Notes: generated by a model not told the origin, from the letters alone. A DNA stretch of 64,000 nt from Monosiga brevicollis MX1 (GCF_000002865.3 NW_001865041.1:1811351-1875350), one strand, 5' to 3'; numbered from the stretch's first letter, positions 36,005 to 48,163 are shown. Translations and numbers: made by a program.

Positions 36005-36932
36005 CTTGAGTACATTTTTGATTCCATCTGTTGCGTCTGGATGCCTCGAGAATTGAGACTTTATCCATTCTGAGATGCTACTCCTTTTGGATCTAGAAGA
36101 GCTGTGTGTTGAGGGTGAGGTGCAAGTCACGAGTTGACGGTGGTTGTGCGGTGGTGACAAACGTAATTTCCCGCTGCTAGCCACATCAAGGGCCGCTTCG
36201 AGGAGCAGAACACATACCTGGACGAAGGGGCAGTCCGTGAACGTGCCGTGTTGGTGGTGCATCTGCTGGGAGCGTGTGACGGCACGCCTGGGAAGAGACC
36301 ATTCCGTCGGGAAGAACTGTAAGCCATGAAGCAGTTCGTACAGTGGCCGCCCGACATACGTAAGGGTCGACGCCTCACTTTGAAACCCAAGCCGCCCCCG
36401 CGACGTTTCGACTTCCAAGTTTGGTTTTGTATGGTCGCACTGCCAAGTGACATCATGATATCAGCATCCAGGAGAAAGAGGTCCACGAAAGAATGCAAGT
36501 ACTGCCGCACATTGCGCTCCGCCTTGCACAGCCAATCGGTCTCAAAATTGTGTGTGGAGATAGCGAAAAAAAGAAAAAAAACCAGAAAATTACACAAAAA
36601 TTGTGCAAAAACACCGCGCCATTTATGAAACACCCCTCCAATCTCAACAAACGTTGATTTCGTCGTGGTTGCATCCAAAGAGAGAGAGAGAGAGAGACGG
36701 GCACGAGGTCAGTTGTCAAAGTCAAAAAAAAAAGGTCTGGTTCTGACGGCTTGGGCGGCGGTTCTGGGCATCCACCAAGATGACCGAGACCGCGGGTTGG
36801 ATGGAAGCAAAGGGTGTGGAGGGAGACTGTGTCCATCCATGCTGCGGTGGAACGTGGGAGGTCGCGTATGTTGATACTTACGACCTTGGCTCATGACTGC
36901 TTGTCTTTCCAGCAGCCATACCACTGCAAACA
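36005..36932. other. Spacer between TAF1 and EF-Ts
   Basis: Tandem spacer of about 0.9 kb with a GA run near 36679-36696 and A-rich runs near 36565-36600. No gene is recognised on either strand. It holds the TAF1 3' UTR and the EF-Ts promoter. Confidence 0.55.
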
Positions 36933-38457
36933 TGTATGCCACCTCGGCTCTCCGCATGCTGGCTCGGCCCACGGCCCCGCGCCTACTTGCTGCCCAGAAC
37001 CTGGCTCGCTTCAAGGCAAGTTCCGCACAACTGAATTGCACCGTTTGACGACGTGTGTGGCACCGGCATCGCCTGACCATGGGTGGACTACAGGTGACGG
37101 TGGCCCACGTGAAGAAGCTGCGCGAGCAAACCGCTCTGCCCATGAAGCTGTGCCGCGAAGCTCTCGAGGCCAGCAACGACAACGTCGATGCAGCCCTGCA
37201 ATGGCTGCAAGACAACGAAGAGGCCCGTGGCCAGTACGTGCTAGAACAGAACCCCTGAAATACACCGTGGAGAACGGTAGTTGATGATTTACGCCCGCCC
37301 GCCTTGACTGAACCTGACAGGCAAGCCCTAGGCAAGCTGGCAGGCCGCAGCACCGCACAGGGACGGTTGGCCATCGCCATCAACGAACAGGCTGCCGCTG
37401 TGCTGCAGGTAAGGGAATCCATGGCTCTCTCTGCACTTATATCTCCAATTCTGCAAAGCAGTCTCGACTCTGACGACCGCGATTGCGCCGACTACCAGCT
37501 GAACTGCGAGACTGACTTCGTGGCGCGCAACGAAGCCTTTGGTGAGACGAGCCGCCTGGGCGCCGAATCACTGGCTCAATGGCTAGCTCAAAACAAGGCC
37601 GAGGGCAACGATGCCCACCTTCTTTCTGCCGAGGCAAGCCAACCCGATCGCCCGTGGCATTCAGCCATTAACGTTTGCTCGGACCTTGACTGCTCTGACA
37701 ACAGGCGTGATGTTCGCCACGATGCCAAGCTGACGTGTGGGTTTGCGTGTATAGGAGGTGGCCGCCGTGCCCGTGGCAGAGAGCGACACGCTCGCTGATC
37801 GTGTCAAGGCGCTGGTTGCTGCCGTGGGTGAGGTACGTCACGGCGTCATAGGAATGCATCAAGAGCTTCAAGACGACCCAAGCTAACCGCCCCGGTGATG
37901 CGTGTAGAACGTGGCCTTGGCACGTGGTGCTGGCTTTGTGAAGAGTGGCGCGACATTTGGTTCTTATGTGCACGACAACGGCAGCTATGCCGCCCTTGTC
38001 CTGGCCGAAACTTCAGGAGCTGACAGGCATGTTTCAGAGCAACACAACCCCTTGCTCGACACACGCGCCATGCTCGTTCACTTTCTCTCATCTCGGTGGG
38101 CCGCGCTGGCCACGGGCTTCTCACACCACACCCAACCTGCTCCTCTGTCCCGTAGCGCAACCTCGGAGGCCCTCAACAAGGTCGCACAACATGCGGCAGC
38201 CATTGACCCGACAGGCGATAGCGCTGCTGCCACCGTGGAAAATCTCTTGAGTGCTCCCTATGTTTTCAACTCGTCTCAGACTGTGGCTGAGTTTATCAAG
38301 GTATGTATCGGAATGCGGCGAAAAGGGCCAAACAGGACACACAGTCGGATTGAAAGCATGGTCGCTCTTACAGTGGTGTACCATCCTCTTGTTGTAGTCG
38401 GCCGCCAAGGACCAGACTGTGACGGTGCAAAACGTGCTGCGCTGGGAGCGTAGCTGA
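36933..38457 (+). CDS. TSFM: Mitochondrial translation elongation factor Ts
   Basis: Starts MYATSALRMLARPTAPRLLA, then AQNLARFK: an Arg-rich, acid-free presequence for mitochondria. The second exon begins VTVAHVKKLREQTALPMKLC, the UBA-like domain that binds EF-Tu. The core follows: QQALGKLAGRSTAQGRLAIA, then LNCETDFVARNEAF (the TDFVxRN signature that displaces Mg-GDP from EF-Tu), VALARGAGFVKSGATFGSYV, SYAALVLAETSGAD, ATSEALNKVAQHAAAIDP, and the end TVAEFIK joined to SAAKDQTVTVQNVLRWERS. The factor regenerates EF-Tu-GTP in the organelle. Two introns (37016-37093 and 38027-38155) appear to use GC-AG boundaries: in both, joining at the GC donor keeps the EF-Ts frame, whereas nearby GT choices break it. 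Other introns are GT-AG. Confidence 0.92.
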
Positions 38458-38870
38458 GGATGCAATCAGCACGCAGGCAAATAACAGCGTTTACAGATGC
38501 CTGTGTCAGTGACAGTTTCACGCAGGTTGAAAGAAGATGGAAACATTTGGCAACCAGGTTTGCGCAGATTGCGTCGGCCGGGCCACACAAAAAAATCAAG
38601 TAAAAAACTACAACGATCGAAAATGTACACGGGTGGAAATTGACATGCAATGTCTGGGGATCACGGGAAACTGGGATCTAAAAAGCCAACGAAAAAACAA
38701 CAAGAACCCACGGGATCGCCTGGCCCACATTCCTGCACCGCACAAAAAGCCGGAGGGCGCGTGTGGCAGCCAAAAAACATAGGCTTGGGCCGATCAGGGA
38801 TGCAAACAGGGAGGAGACGTGCTTGACTCGCCACGAAGTGAAGAAGATCGACTACATCAAGACCTATCCA
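38458..38870. other. Convergent 3' spacer
   Basis: Between EF-Ts (+) and the small SH3 protein (-). A-rich in parts (near 38590-38710). No gene is recognised. Confidence 0.5.
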
Positions 38871-39733
38871 CTACGAATTCTCCAGTCCTTCCACGCTTTT
38901 GGCACCACCAGAAGTTGGCGCGTTGATCTTGCGCACATAGGTATCTGCCAGAGGAGTGTACGAGTCGTGAGGTAGCCGTGGGTGGCAGGTGGGGTCTCGA
39001 AGCGATGCGAGCGGCGGTGAGGTCACGCGCATTGCGGGTCTGCACATACTTGGGAAATAGCCGCGGTTTCCTTGCTGGTCCTCGCCCTCGTACCAATCCT
39101 CAGAATCATCAAAAACCCTGTCGAACATAAACACACAGACACACAAGAGCGACACGGGTCAGTGAGCAAGAGCGTCAGCGTTGAGCAGCGTCTACAGGGC
39201 ATGGGGCTCAGGATGACCAAGGTACAGACCGCAGAATTTCTCCAGGTCCAAACTGCAAATCTTGAGGATCATCACTGCAACCAGGGCGTGGGTGGTGAGG
39301 TGTGTTGATCAAAGCGGTGTAGGCCGAGGTTATGGCAGCCTGGCTGAGCTCGGACCTTTTGTATTCGTAGAGGGACATGTAGAGCGTGTATTTGGCTTCG
39401 GCTTTCTCGCCCTTGGCGGCAGCCTCACGCTCCTTTTGAGCTTCAAGAATGCCATCGAGCTCTGCGCCTGAACAAACAAAACAGATCCAGCCCCGAGGAC
39501 CAGGGCAAAGCAGTCAGAAGCAGTGTGGGTACGACACTTGGTTGGACCCAGAGCATCGGATTGCAACTCAGCTGACACAGGGAGGAGGAGAAGCTAGGGG
39601 TGCAGAGTGCGGACGCATGACAACCAGGGCTGTCTGACTCACCGAGAAGTGCGGCCAAGCGCTTGGTGTTTTGCTTCTTCTCTTCGCGAGCGGCTGATTT
39701 GGCCGCGAGATCCGAGCGGCCGGACTCGGCCAT
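38871..39733 (-). CDS. Small SH3-domain protein with charged N-terminal helix
   Basis: Spliced product of about 155 residues. Exon 1 reads MAESGRSDLAAKSAAREEKK, a strongly charged, helix-forming stretch; the next exon continues AELDGILEAQKEREAAAKGE and then YTLYMSLYEYKRSELSQAAI. The remainder is an SH3 fold: the ALYDY strand is replaced by AYTALIN, then DDPQDLQFGPGEILRV, DDSEDWYEGEDQQGNRGYFP and NTYVRKIN, joined over two introns. The Trp of the binding groove, the Gly-Tyr-Phe-Pro turn and the last Tyr are present, so it should bind proline-rich ligands. The N-terminal part may be a short coiled coil. It is probably an adaptor; no named orthologue is recognised. Head-to-head with dynein light intermediate chain. 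Confidence 0.75.
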
Positions 39734-40997
39734 GCTATCCAATCAGAGCAGCCACCCCAAACACGTACATTTGGGTATATGGTGGTGTGTGAGCTGGTGG
39801 CACTGGTGCATTGAAGCCGATGCACCAAGGTTTAAACGGGGACAGTTGGCCCACTGCTCAAAAAGGGGGCGGCTGGACGTGCGCAGTGGACACGGTCGTA
39901 CCTAGTGGTCAACGAGTATTGCTGACTAGAACCGGGCCAGAGCCCAGCTTGTGACAAAAAAAACCACAATGCCAGTCACCACCCGGTCAAGATGGTAACT
40001 GGGACCTTGACACGGCCCTCCAAGACCCAGAGCAGCCGTCCGAAATGAAACAGCAGCAGCAGCAGGAGGATGGGGGAGGAGGTCCACAAAGCACAAAAAC
40101 AGGACCAGTGTCTCTGTCTCTCTCTCTCTCTGTGTGTCTCTGTGTGTCTCGCTGTGTCTGTCTCTCTGTCTCTCTCTGTCTCTCTCAAGTTCTGTCTGTT
40201 GTTGCGGTTGAATCGTCTGACATATCTGTTCTTTTTTTTTTTTTTCAAGTTTGGGGGGTCAAGATGTACCGTGGATACCCGTTTGACCCCATAAGAACAA
40301 GAGAGAGAAGAGAGAGAGAGAGAGCCAAGAATCATTGGATGACAAATGGTAGCATAATTCCGAACGGCTCTGAGGTTGGTGCGATCCACTGGAGACGACG
40401 ACTGGCCGTGGCGGTGGCGGTGGCGGTGGTGGTGGGGTGAATGGCAGGGGTGATGGTGGTGGTGGAAGAGGGGATGGGGAGTAGGGCCTGTAAAACGGGA
40501 TCAGATGGGTGTGTGTATGTATATGTGTAGCGGGAGGATAGGTGCATGTACGAACAGGGGGTTGCGCTGGTGATCTCGATCGCGCGAATCGAATTCGCCT
40601 CTGGACTGCAGAGGGGCGACGGCAGTTTAGATGAGGCACCAGATGTGGCAAAGGCTTGCTCACCACCGCTGTGGAAAACGTCAAAATCTGCTGCACACCT
40701 GGCTCTTGCTCAAGATGATGCCTTGCACTGCTTTGCCCACCCGGCTGATCCCCTGACAGATTGCATCGCTTCTGGCTATTTCTCGCCCCGGCCCCCGTCT
40801 CCATTGGCCGCGCGCGCTCAGCCAGCGAGCTTGCCAGCGATTGAAATACGTGGGCCAGCGTGCGTGCCTGCATCGCGCAAGACTACAGCTGGTCCCCCTG
40901 CTACCTTTGTCCTTGGCAATACGCGCTGGCTACCATATTTTGGTAGTGCGACTCTTTTCGCCAGTTTTTCGCCGCAGCGAAGACACCAACTCGCAAG
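39734..40997. other. Divergent spacer (SH3 protein / dynein LIC) with CT repeats
   Basis: About 1.3 kb between divergent starts. It contains CTCTGT-type runs at about 40112-40195, a T-run near 40231-40245, and GA runs near 40298-40325. A GGTGGC repeat lies near 40405-40438. The long forward ORF starting at 40546 overlaps the first dynein LIC exon in another frame and is not supported upstream. Confidence 0.55.
40112..40195. repeat. CT/CTGT-rich low-complexity tract
   Basis: Alternating CTCTCT and CTGTGT units in the spacer upstream of the dynein gene. Confidence 0.85.
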
Positions 40998-43632
40998 ATG
41001 GCCAAGGCACAAAATCAGGGCAAGAGCACGCTCTGGGCGTCCATTCTGGCCAATGTGGCCTCCAAAACTACAACTCGTCATCTCCCGTCCAAGAACGTCG
41101 TGGTGCTCGGTGCGCGATCCTTCCTGTTTGCCCAATGACTCGCTCCGCACCATTCGGCGGCCCTTCAAGATTCACCGAGTGATCTCTCACCTTTGCATGC
41201 CAATCGAATCGACAGGAGACGAGGGCACTGGCAAAAGTTCGTTCATTTCCCGACTTCAGGGCAACCAGAAATATGATCCGAAAGATCACCCCATGGGCAC
41301 CGGGTTGGAGTACACATACCTCGACGTGCGGGACGAGGAAACTGAAGGTGCGGTCGAGCCCGATTCAGCAATGCACCGGCCCACAGCTTCGATACGGCGC
41401 TTGCGATTGCTAGACTCTATGCGCATGTGCTCACCTGCTTGATCATATCCGCCCCCCTCCTCCTTTTTTTTTTTTTTTTTTTTGGCTCAGACGTGGTTGG
41501 ACGGCTCGGCGTTTACACACTGGACGGCAACATCGAACATGCCCCACTCTTGGATTTTGTCATTACGCCCGAGAGTATTAGCGATCTAGTCTTTGTCATC
41601 GTGGTGGATATGACCAAGCCGTGGGACATCATGCGTGGCCTCAAGCGCTGGCTTGGCGTCATTGAAGAATACACGGCCTCCTTGTATCGCTCATCCACCA
41701 CATCCGCCCCGGCGGGCACCGATGATTCTGCCGTGCCCGTGGACGGCGAAGGCGCAGTCACTGGTGGTGACGCAGACGCCACTGATGCAGCCACAACTTC
41801 AGCACGTCAAGAACTGGATGCACGCGAAGCCGTCGCCAAGCAACTGACAGAGATGCGCGAGAAACGTGAGTTTTTTTCCCCCTCATGGCCCCTTTGCTCA
41901 GTCGTGTCGTGTCGCTCCAATGAGCTTTCTCCCCTTTCGGCCTTGTACACTGCTTTGACCAATACAGCGGCAGAGTTTGATGCAGCTGTTCACTTTGATT
42001 GACCTTTTTCTTCTTATTTGTGCTGACGCTGTGCGGCAATCTTGCTTTCGATGTGATGCGACCACCACGGTGTAGTGGCACGATATGTGCAAGACCCGAC
42101 CCTCGCGGAGAACACCTTGCTGGAGCTCGAAGACGGCGTTTTGACTACAAATCTGGGTGTGCCCATCGTCTTCGTGGTCAATAAATCGGATGCCATGGCA
42201 GCACTTCGCAAGGATCGTGACTACCAAGGCCAGCACTTTGATTTCATTCAGCTACACGTTCGGTGCGTCCATCAGCCTGCCCATCGGCCCCGTGTCCGCT
42301 TGCTGCAATGGACCAGAAGAACGTCCCGGCTTGCATTGCCCCACCACGTGCCATGATTTGCCTGGTCCTCGTGCTCGTTGAGTTCACAAGACTTTGTTTC
42401 TTCCATGTTGTGTGTGCAACGATACAGGCGCTTGGCCTTGGCGTATGGTGCGGCAACTGTGTATAGTTGCAAAGACGCCAGCAACAACACTGCCGTGCAT
42501 CGGTACCTGGTGCATCGGGCCTATGTGGGTGATGACTTGACGCGGCATCGTTTCCCCTTTCGTGCGGAGGACGCCAGCAACGATCCTGAAACGTTCTTCA
42601 TGCCGTCAGGTACGTCGTTCAGTCATATCTGGACCGGCCAGAAGCTGCGTTTTAAATGATGTACCGTACTTCTCGAGTCTTACGATGAATTTTGGGCTCG
42701 CACCGCTTTGGCAGGAGTGGACTCTGCTGCCAAGATCCAGGTATTGGAAGACGGTCTTAAAACCATTAGTGCAAACGATGAGTATGAAGAGCAAATATTC
42801 CCACCGCCCACGTCAGAAGAGAAGGAGGTCTTGATCGAGGTCAAGGATGAGCAGGAATTTCTCAAGGAGCAACAGGCGGTCCTGGGAAAAACTCAACTTT
42901 CGGCTGGCGTCGGTCGGCGACAGTACGTGACGCTCACTGACACCTTGACTGTTACAGTGATGCCAACGAAACGAGCCCACTATTGTGAAGCCCTCATGGT
43001 TTTTCTGCTTGTTCTCGTCTATTTGTGGCTCCGTCGTAGAAACCTGTCTCTGGATCCGCGCCGCAACAAGGACACCAAGGTGACCATGTCCACGCTCAAG
43101 ACTGGCAGCTTGGGTGCTGCGCCCGCCCCCAGCGGAGGAGGGGCTTCGGCGGTAACGTCAGCTCCAACCACCAGCGCTGGTCCTGTGGCTGCAACCCCGG
43201 CAGCCGCAACTGCAGCTCCCAAGCTGTCTGCACCCAAGCCTTCAGCAGGCCTCTCTGCAGGCGACAAGCCGGCCAGCGCTGCCACGCCAGCGCTGAGCGG
43301 CATGCCTGGTGGGGTTGGAGCAGATGGCAAGGTACGCTGGGTCTGCAGCCACGCGCTTTCGTGTCCGGCCCTGTGGTCCTGGCAACCTTGGTCTGATTGA
43401 ACCGCTGTTCTAGGCGAACAACGATATGTTGGCATCCTTCTTCAGCAACCTGCTGAGCAAGAGCAACAGCACAGCAGCAGGCGGTGCCGGGTACGTCAGC
43501 TATCACTGTGGTTGCCCTTCAGCCCTCGTCTCTGTGCGCATGCCTTGTTGGCTGCTCGCGCCCCTTATCTCTTCCTTCTCCTGAATCACACTGTGCATGC
43601 CTGTTCTCTTTGATAGAGCGGCCAAGAAGTAG
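40998..43632 (+). CDS. DYNC1LI1: Cytoplasmic dynein light intermediate chain
   Basis: Starts MAKAQNQGKSTLWASILANV; the exon ends in KNVVVLG and joins to DEGTGKSSFISRLQGNQKYD, giving a P-loop (GDEGTGKSS) of the Ras-like fold. Then GTGLEYTYLDVRDEE, GRLGVYTLDGNIEHAPLLDF, VVDMTKPWDIMRGLKRWLGV, VLTTNLGVPIVFVVNKSDAM (NKSD nucleotide motif), DYQGQHFDFIQLHVRRLALA, YGAATVYSCKD, and EDGLKTISANDEYEEQIFPP. All align with animal DLIC. The C-terminal region, which binds cargo adaptors through two amphipathic helices, has DPRRNKDTKVTMSTL, an Ala/Pro-rich linker, DMLASFFSNLLSKSNS and the end AAKK. The SFF-NLLSK helix matches DLIC helix 1, the contact for BICD/Hook adaptors. It works in minus-end-directed transport. 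One intron contains a long T-run (about 41464-41483). Confidence 0.94.
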
Positions 43633-44188
43633 AGATCAACGCCTTGATTGGAAATCGCTCTGCGGCGCGACACCCATGCCCTGCCGCCCTTGAGTGGTCG
43701 TTCTCTCTCGTACCTTCTTGTGTTGCGGGCGTGTTGTAGATTTCAGTGCATCGGCGTGCCGTCTCAGTTTTTGCTTCCATTGTCCTTTTTGAAGCGGGCA
43801 GGCGGGAGGCTGATCATTTAGCTGTGTCATGTGATAAGCAGCGGTGCTGTGTGACGTTTGGGTCGAGAGTCGAGTGAACAAGCAGAGTTGTTCGCCCCGC
43901 GAAGACCACGTGGCTTTTGTTCTTGTGTGCGTCAAAATTGACAATGTAAACCTCACCCCTAACCCTCATCCCTAGTCGAGTTATTATGACATTGTGAATG
44001 TGTGCCATGTCGCGGTTAGCACCATGGGGAATCAGGCTGTGCAAAGTGGCAAAATCAATTGGAGGAGAGCGCACTCGCCGCTTGAGTGAGCAGCGAAGAC
44101 CAAACGTGAGCACAGGAAATAAGGCCCACAGGATGCTCATGCGTGTCATGCGTCGAGTGCTGGATGCGACAGTGATGTGCTAAGGTGA
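43633..44188. other. Convergent 3' spacer
   Basis: Between dynein LIC (+) and BTA1 (-). Short ORFs on both strands have no recognisable domain. It presumably holds both 3' UTRs. Confidence 0.5.
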
Positions 44189-46830
44189 TCACTTGGACTT
44201 ATTCTTCTTGCCCTTGCCCTTGCCCTTGCCCGTGGCATGACCATTCATGGGCTTGGGCTTTGATTCCGCGTCGAGGCTGTTCTCTTCCTCCTCCTCCTCA
44301 ACAATAGAAGCCACGGAGCTGGCGGCCGAGTCCGTAAACACTTCACGATCCTTTGCCGACAACTTGCGGGTGATGTGAATACCGTGCCAAGGGTTGAGGA
44401 TCGGGAGCAGAGGCACCGAGCCTCGGAAGCGCTCTGCGCAGGTCAGTTCCGTTGAGTCGTTGAGTGTATCAAGCACATCGTTGGAGAGCAGATGCACTCC
44501 GTCCTGGCGAAACCACAGCTTGCATCCCAGATCATAGACATGACTGATCCACTTGCTGACGGGCTTGTCCTTGTAGGTGTCGGAATCATTACGGTAGAAA
44601 AAGTCAGCAATGCCCAGCGAACCGCCTGGCGCCAGCAGGCGAGTGGCTTGCTGGAGCGCGCTTCGCTTGTCCGGAATCATGGAAAGTGAATAACTGAACG
44701 TGACGAGGTCGACACTACCTGGTGCTGGCAGCGCACTCTTGCCTGCGCGTCAACACGAATCAAAGAAAAATGAATCAATCGATTAATGAGAACAATGTGA
44801 GGGTTAGCCAGCCCCCTCCTTGCTTCCCCCCCACCCCAAAGCAGAAGGAGAGGCAGGACTGTGCGGACGTACCCTTGTCAGAGAGATCAGTAAAGTCAGC
44901 GAGGACCAGCTCAACCACGTCGCTGAGGCCAGCGGCCTCGACACGCCGGCGCGCGACGTCCAGAAGGGAAGCGGAGATGTCAAGAATGTAAATCTTCTTA
45001 AAACGGCGCTTGAGAGTGTCGACGGGGAAAAACTCGAGATTGCGCGCCGTGCCGGCACCCACATCTACCCAGGTGAGCTCGCCCGGGGGCAGAGGCAGGC
45101 AGGTGGCAAGGTGGACGCGAGCGTGGAGGAAGTTCTCCCGGAAGGCGTCATAAGCATCAGCCTGTGAGGCGTAAAATGCCTCAATCTTCTTGGCATGGGC
45201 ATTGTTGGTCAGATCCTCCTTGGAGACACCCGTCAGCCGAGCAGCAGCATTGCTGGCCATGCTGAGGACTGGACTGAGGACGGGAAAGGTGACAATCTTG
45301 GCACCCGTAACAACCTTGTCCACCAGGGACATGGGCTGCTGCTCTTGCCAGAACAAGCCGGGGCTGGTGAGCTCGGGGTGGTTGCCACAGGTGTTCTTGC
45401 CAGCGACCCAGACACCCCAGTACATGCCGGTGCGGTCGCCCGAACCGTTGTCCACCTTCTCGGCACTGAGATGCTTGAGAGCGGCGCGATGAGGCTCGTC
45501 GCTAAAGGAGCGCCAGAGGACGCGGCCGGTGTCGTTGTTGAGGAGCGGCCAGAGAAGAGAGAGCTCCTCGTTGACCATCATGTCATCCATCCAATCGAGG
45601 TGGTCAAGCATGATGGCAGCCGTGTAGCTGGGAGGCTTGGCCACCTGAGCGTCCAGGCGAAGGCGGTCGGCGAGAGTTCCATGGTAGAGAATGAGCTTGC
45701 CACCAGCCATGGCGCGCTTCAGGGTACTAAAGTGCTCGGCCTTGAGGTAGCGGGGGCAGCAGCGCTCCGAGTACTCGCCCACGATATAGCCGTAGAAAAA
45801 GTAGTTGTCCTCAACCAGATCAGTGTTGAGAAAGACACGCTCCATGATGGTGTGAACGTTGCCCTCGCGGGACATGCCCAGGTTGAGTTGAGCCTCGGGC
45901 ACACCGGCGAGGGGTGCAAAGATGGGCATGAGGACTGAGTCGGCGATCCAGGCGAGCCACTCGAGGCGGGCTTCGTGGTTCTTGACGCGGCGGCGGAAGT
46001 CATCCTGCGAGACACCCTCCACAAGAGCGGCCCGGATCCAGGAGAAGCCAGTCACCGGGAAGAGGACACGAAAAAGGAAGAAGGCAAGCCAGCCCGAGGA
46101 GCCGCTGTACATGAAGCCAGAGAAGCTAGGCAGCTTGCTGTCCCAAAACTTGATGGCGTTGGCGTCCATGTGCTTTTTGAGCAGGTGATACTTGTTGCGC
46201 AGGAGATCCATGTCTTGCTTGGCGAAGATGCGAAAGAATTCATCGTGGTTGAGCTCGAGGATGGCCGCACGCTTAAGGGAGCAGAGCGCCAACTGGCAAG
46301 CATTGAGGTCCACAGCAGTCACCTTGGCGCCGTCAATGATGAAATCAAGAACATTATCACCTGTCACAAATCAATCAAGGGTCATCGAGGGTGGTGCTGG
46401 CCGCAAAGGGGTGCGCGAGGTACAAGCAGCGGGCGGACTCACCAGCAGAGGCGATGGTGAGAACGTGGTCACCCTCATGAAGCTTGAGGGCGGTGCGATC
46501 GACACGGGGGTCTTCCCAGGAGACGTTGTAGAGGTAGTTGACGCCGACCAGCTTCATGAGGAGCCAGTCGTGGCACTTGGAGAAGCAAAAGAGGAAGACC
46601 GAGGCCAGGGTCCAGATGCAAGTGTTGATGCCGATCATGGTGACATCAAAGGCCAGGAGGAGGCTGAACTTGACCCAGGAGAGGGTGTTGATGTTTTGCT
46701 TCTCTTCCTCCGACCCAGTGCGAGAGCGGTGTTGGCGCAGGTGAGCACGCGAGCGTTCGAGGCCGCGCGAGGTCCGACGGGCGCGAGGCCCGTTGCCCAG
46801 CTTGGTCATGTCCATGTCGCTGTTCGCCAT
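44189..46830 (-). CDS. BTA1: Betaine lipid synthase (BtaA-BtaB fusion)
   Basis: Only two introns, giving a protein of roughly 800 residues. The N-terminus (MANSDMDMTKLG ...) is followed by a hydrophobic stretch (KFSLLLAFDVTMIGINTCIW, TLASVFLFCF), then the BtaA domain (DUF3419): YLYNVSWEDPRVDRTALKLH, DHVLTIASAGDNVLDFIIDG, AKVTAVDLNACQLALCSLKR. BtaA transfers the 3-amino-3-carboxypropyl group of S-adenosylmethionine to diacylglycerol. The C-terminal half is a methyltransferase (BtaB): WVDVGAGTARNLEFFP, KKIYILDISASLLDVARRRV, VDLVTFSYSLSMIPDKRSAL, which trimethylates the product to DGTS. It ends in an acidic then Lys/Gly-rich tail. The order BtaA then BtaB is the one I recall for fungi and opposite to Chlamydomonas. 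DGTS replaces phosphatidylcholine under phosphate limitation in many microbes. Confidence 0.93.
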
Positions 46831-47367
46831 GGTAGGGGAATCAAGCGACGGTGGTGGTGGTGGTGTGAGGGTAAAAGAGTCTAAGAGGCAGCGTGTACAT
46901 GACGTGGGGCTTGTGGTGAGCGGGAGGCGGACAAGTTATGGTGGCCAGCGCTGTCGAGCGAGCCTTGCAGGCTTGATTGAGCCAGTGTGCGTGTGCGCCC
47001 GAGTGGCCAGGGCTGACATGGCGGTGGTGCTCACCTGCTGTAGCACGAGGACGGCGGCACCGGCGGCACCGGCGCGATCGAGAACTGGACGGCGCCTTCG
47101 TTGTGGCGAGCCTGTTGAGCACCAAACGGCAGTACAATCAACAAGCAGGACACCCAAGGCAGCGTCGCGTCAAATGACCACTGCAGGTGGTCGTGTCAGT
47201 GCAGAAGCGCGCGCGTGTGTGAGAGCGAGACCTGTGGACGTGGACACACACACACACACACACACTCTCTTTGTCTCTCTTTGTCTCTCTTTGGCTGCAC
47301 ACAAGCAGCAGGCAGCAGCAGGCAGCCGCAATGCATTCACTGAGCAGATAGCATTCACCTGACACTT

Positions 47368-47402
<35 letters not shown>

Positions 47403-47801
47403 TGTCAACGTAAACGCCTTTTTCCCGCCAAAAAACGCCCAAGCCTTTGGTAAGGAGTCTTTTGAAAGAAAGTCACCACGTTGACACCTGTGAGGAATCT
47501 ACTGTTTTAAAGTGTATCAATAATCACAGTTACTCTGCCTTATCTTTGCGCAATGCTGTCGAGACGACCAGAGAGAGAGGCAAGAGGTGTGGATGTTTGT
47601 AACGGATTTGTCAAAAGTCTCGCACGAAGTGTGTCGAGAGCAGGGTGACAGTTGGTAGCGAGAGTGATCGGAGGCCTGAAAGCAGGAGGTGGTGTTTTTT
47701 TTTGTCAAGCAAGAAAAAAGGGTATGCGGGCATAAATTAAAGCCGCGGCTACCCTCCGTTCTGAAGGAATCGTCACCATACACCCAGTCCTTATCAACTG
47801 C
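46831..47801. other. Spacer upstream of BTA1 with CA repeats
   Basis: BTA1 promoter region, running into the 3' end of syntaxin-16. It contains CA runs at 47245-47265 and 47371-47399 and CAGCAGGCAG units near 47305-47325. No gene is recognised. Confidence 0.55.
47371..47399. repeat. (CA)n microsatellite
   Basis: Pure CA run; a shorter one lies at 47245-47265. Confidence 0.93.
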
Positions 47802-48163
47802 TTAAGAAAAGAAGAGCTCAATCTTGGAGCTGTTGTTGTTGTTGTTGTTGTTGTCACTGCTGCCGTGCTTCTTCTTCTGATCAGAGATGCGACCCTTGAC
47901 AATCAGTACAAAAATCATGGCCAACACAATCAGTCCTAGCAAAATGATGCAGTACTTCTTGCTGGCAGATTTTTGATACTGATTGGCCTGCTCCAACTCG
48001 ATACGCCCTTGCTCAACGTGCCGCTCGGTCCGCTCCAGGTTGTAGTCAATTCGATCAAGGATCGTGCCCTACATATAGATCAGCAAGATCAGCAGATGAG
48101 ACGATCAAGCACCCTGCTTTGGGATCGACTCTCATATGGTCATAATAAGTATCTATCAGATAC

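Noticed and set aside
40546-41442. 298-residue forward ORF as an N-terminal extension of dynein LIC
   Set aside because: The upstream part has no homology, and the frame of the true first exon (start 40998) joins by a phase-1 intron to the P-loop exon; the long ORF reads across the intron.
45195-45938. 247-residue forward ORF
   Set aside because: Antisense of the BTA1 main exon, which matches BtaA/BtaB over its length.
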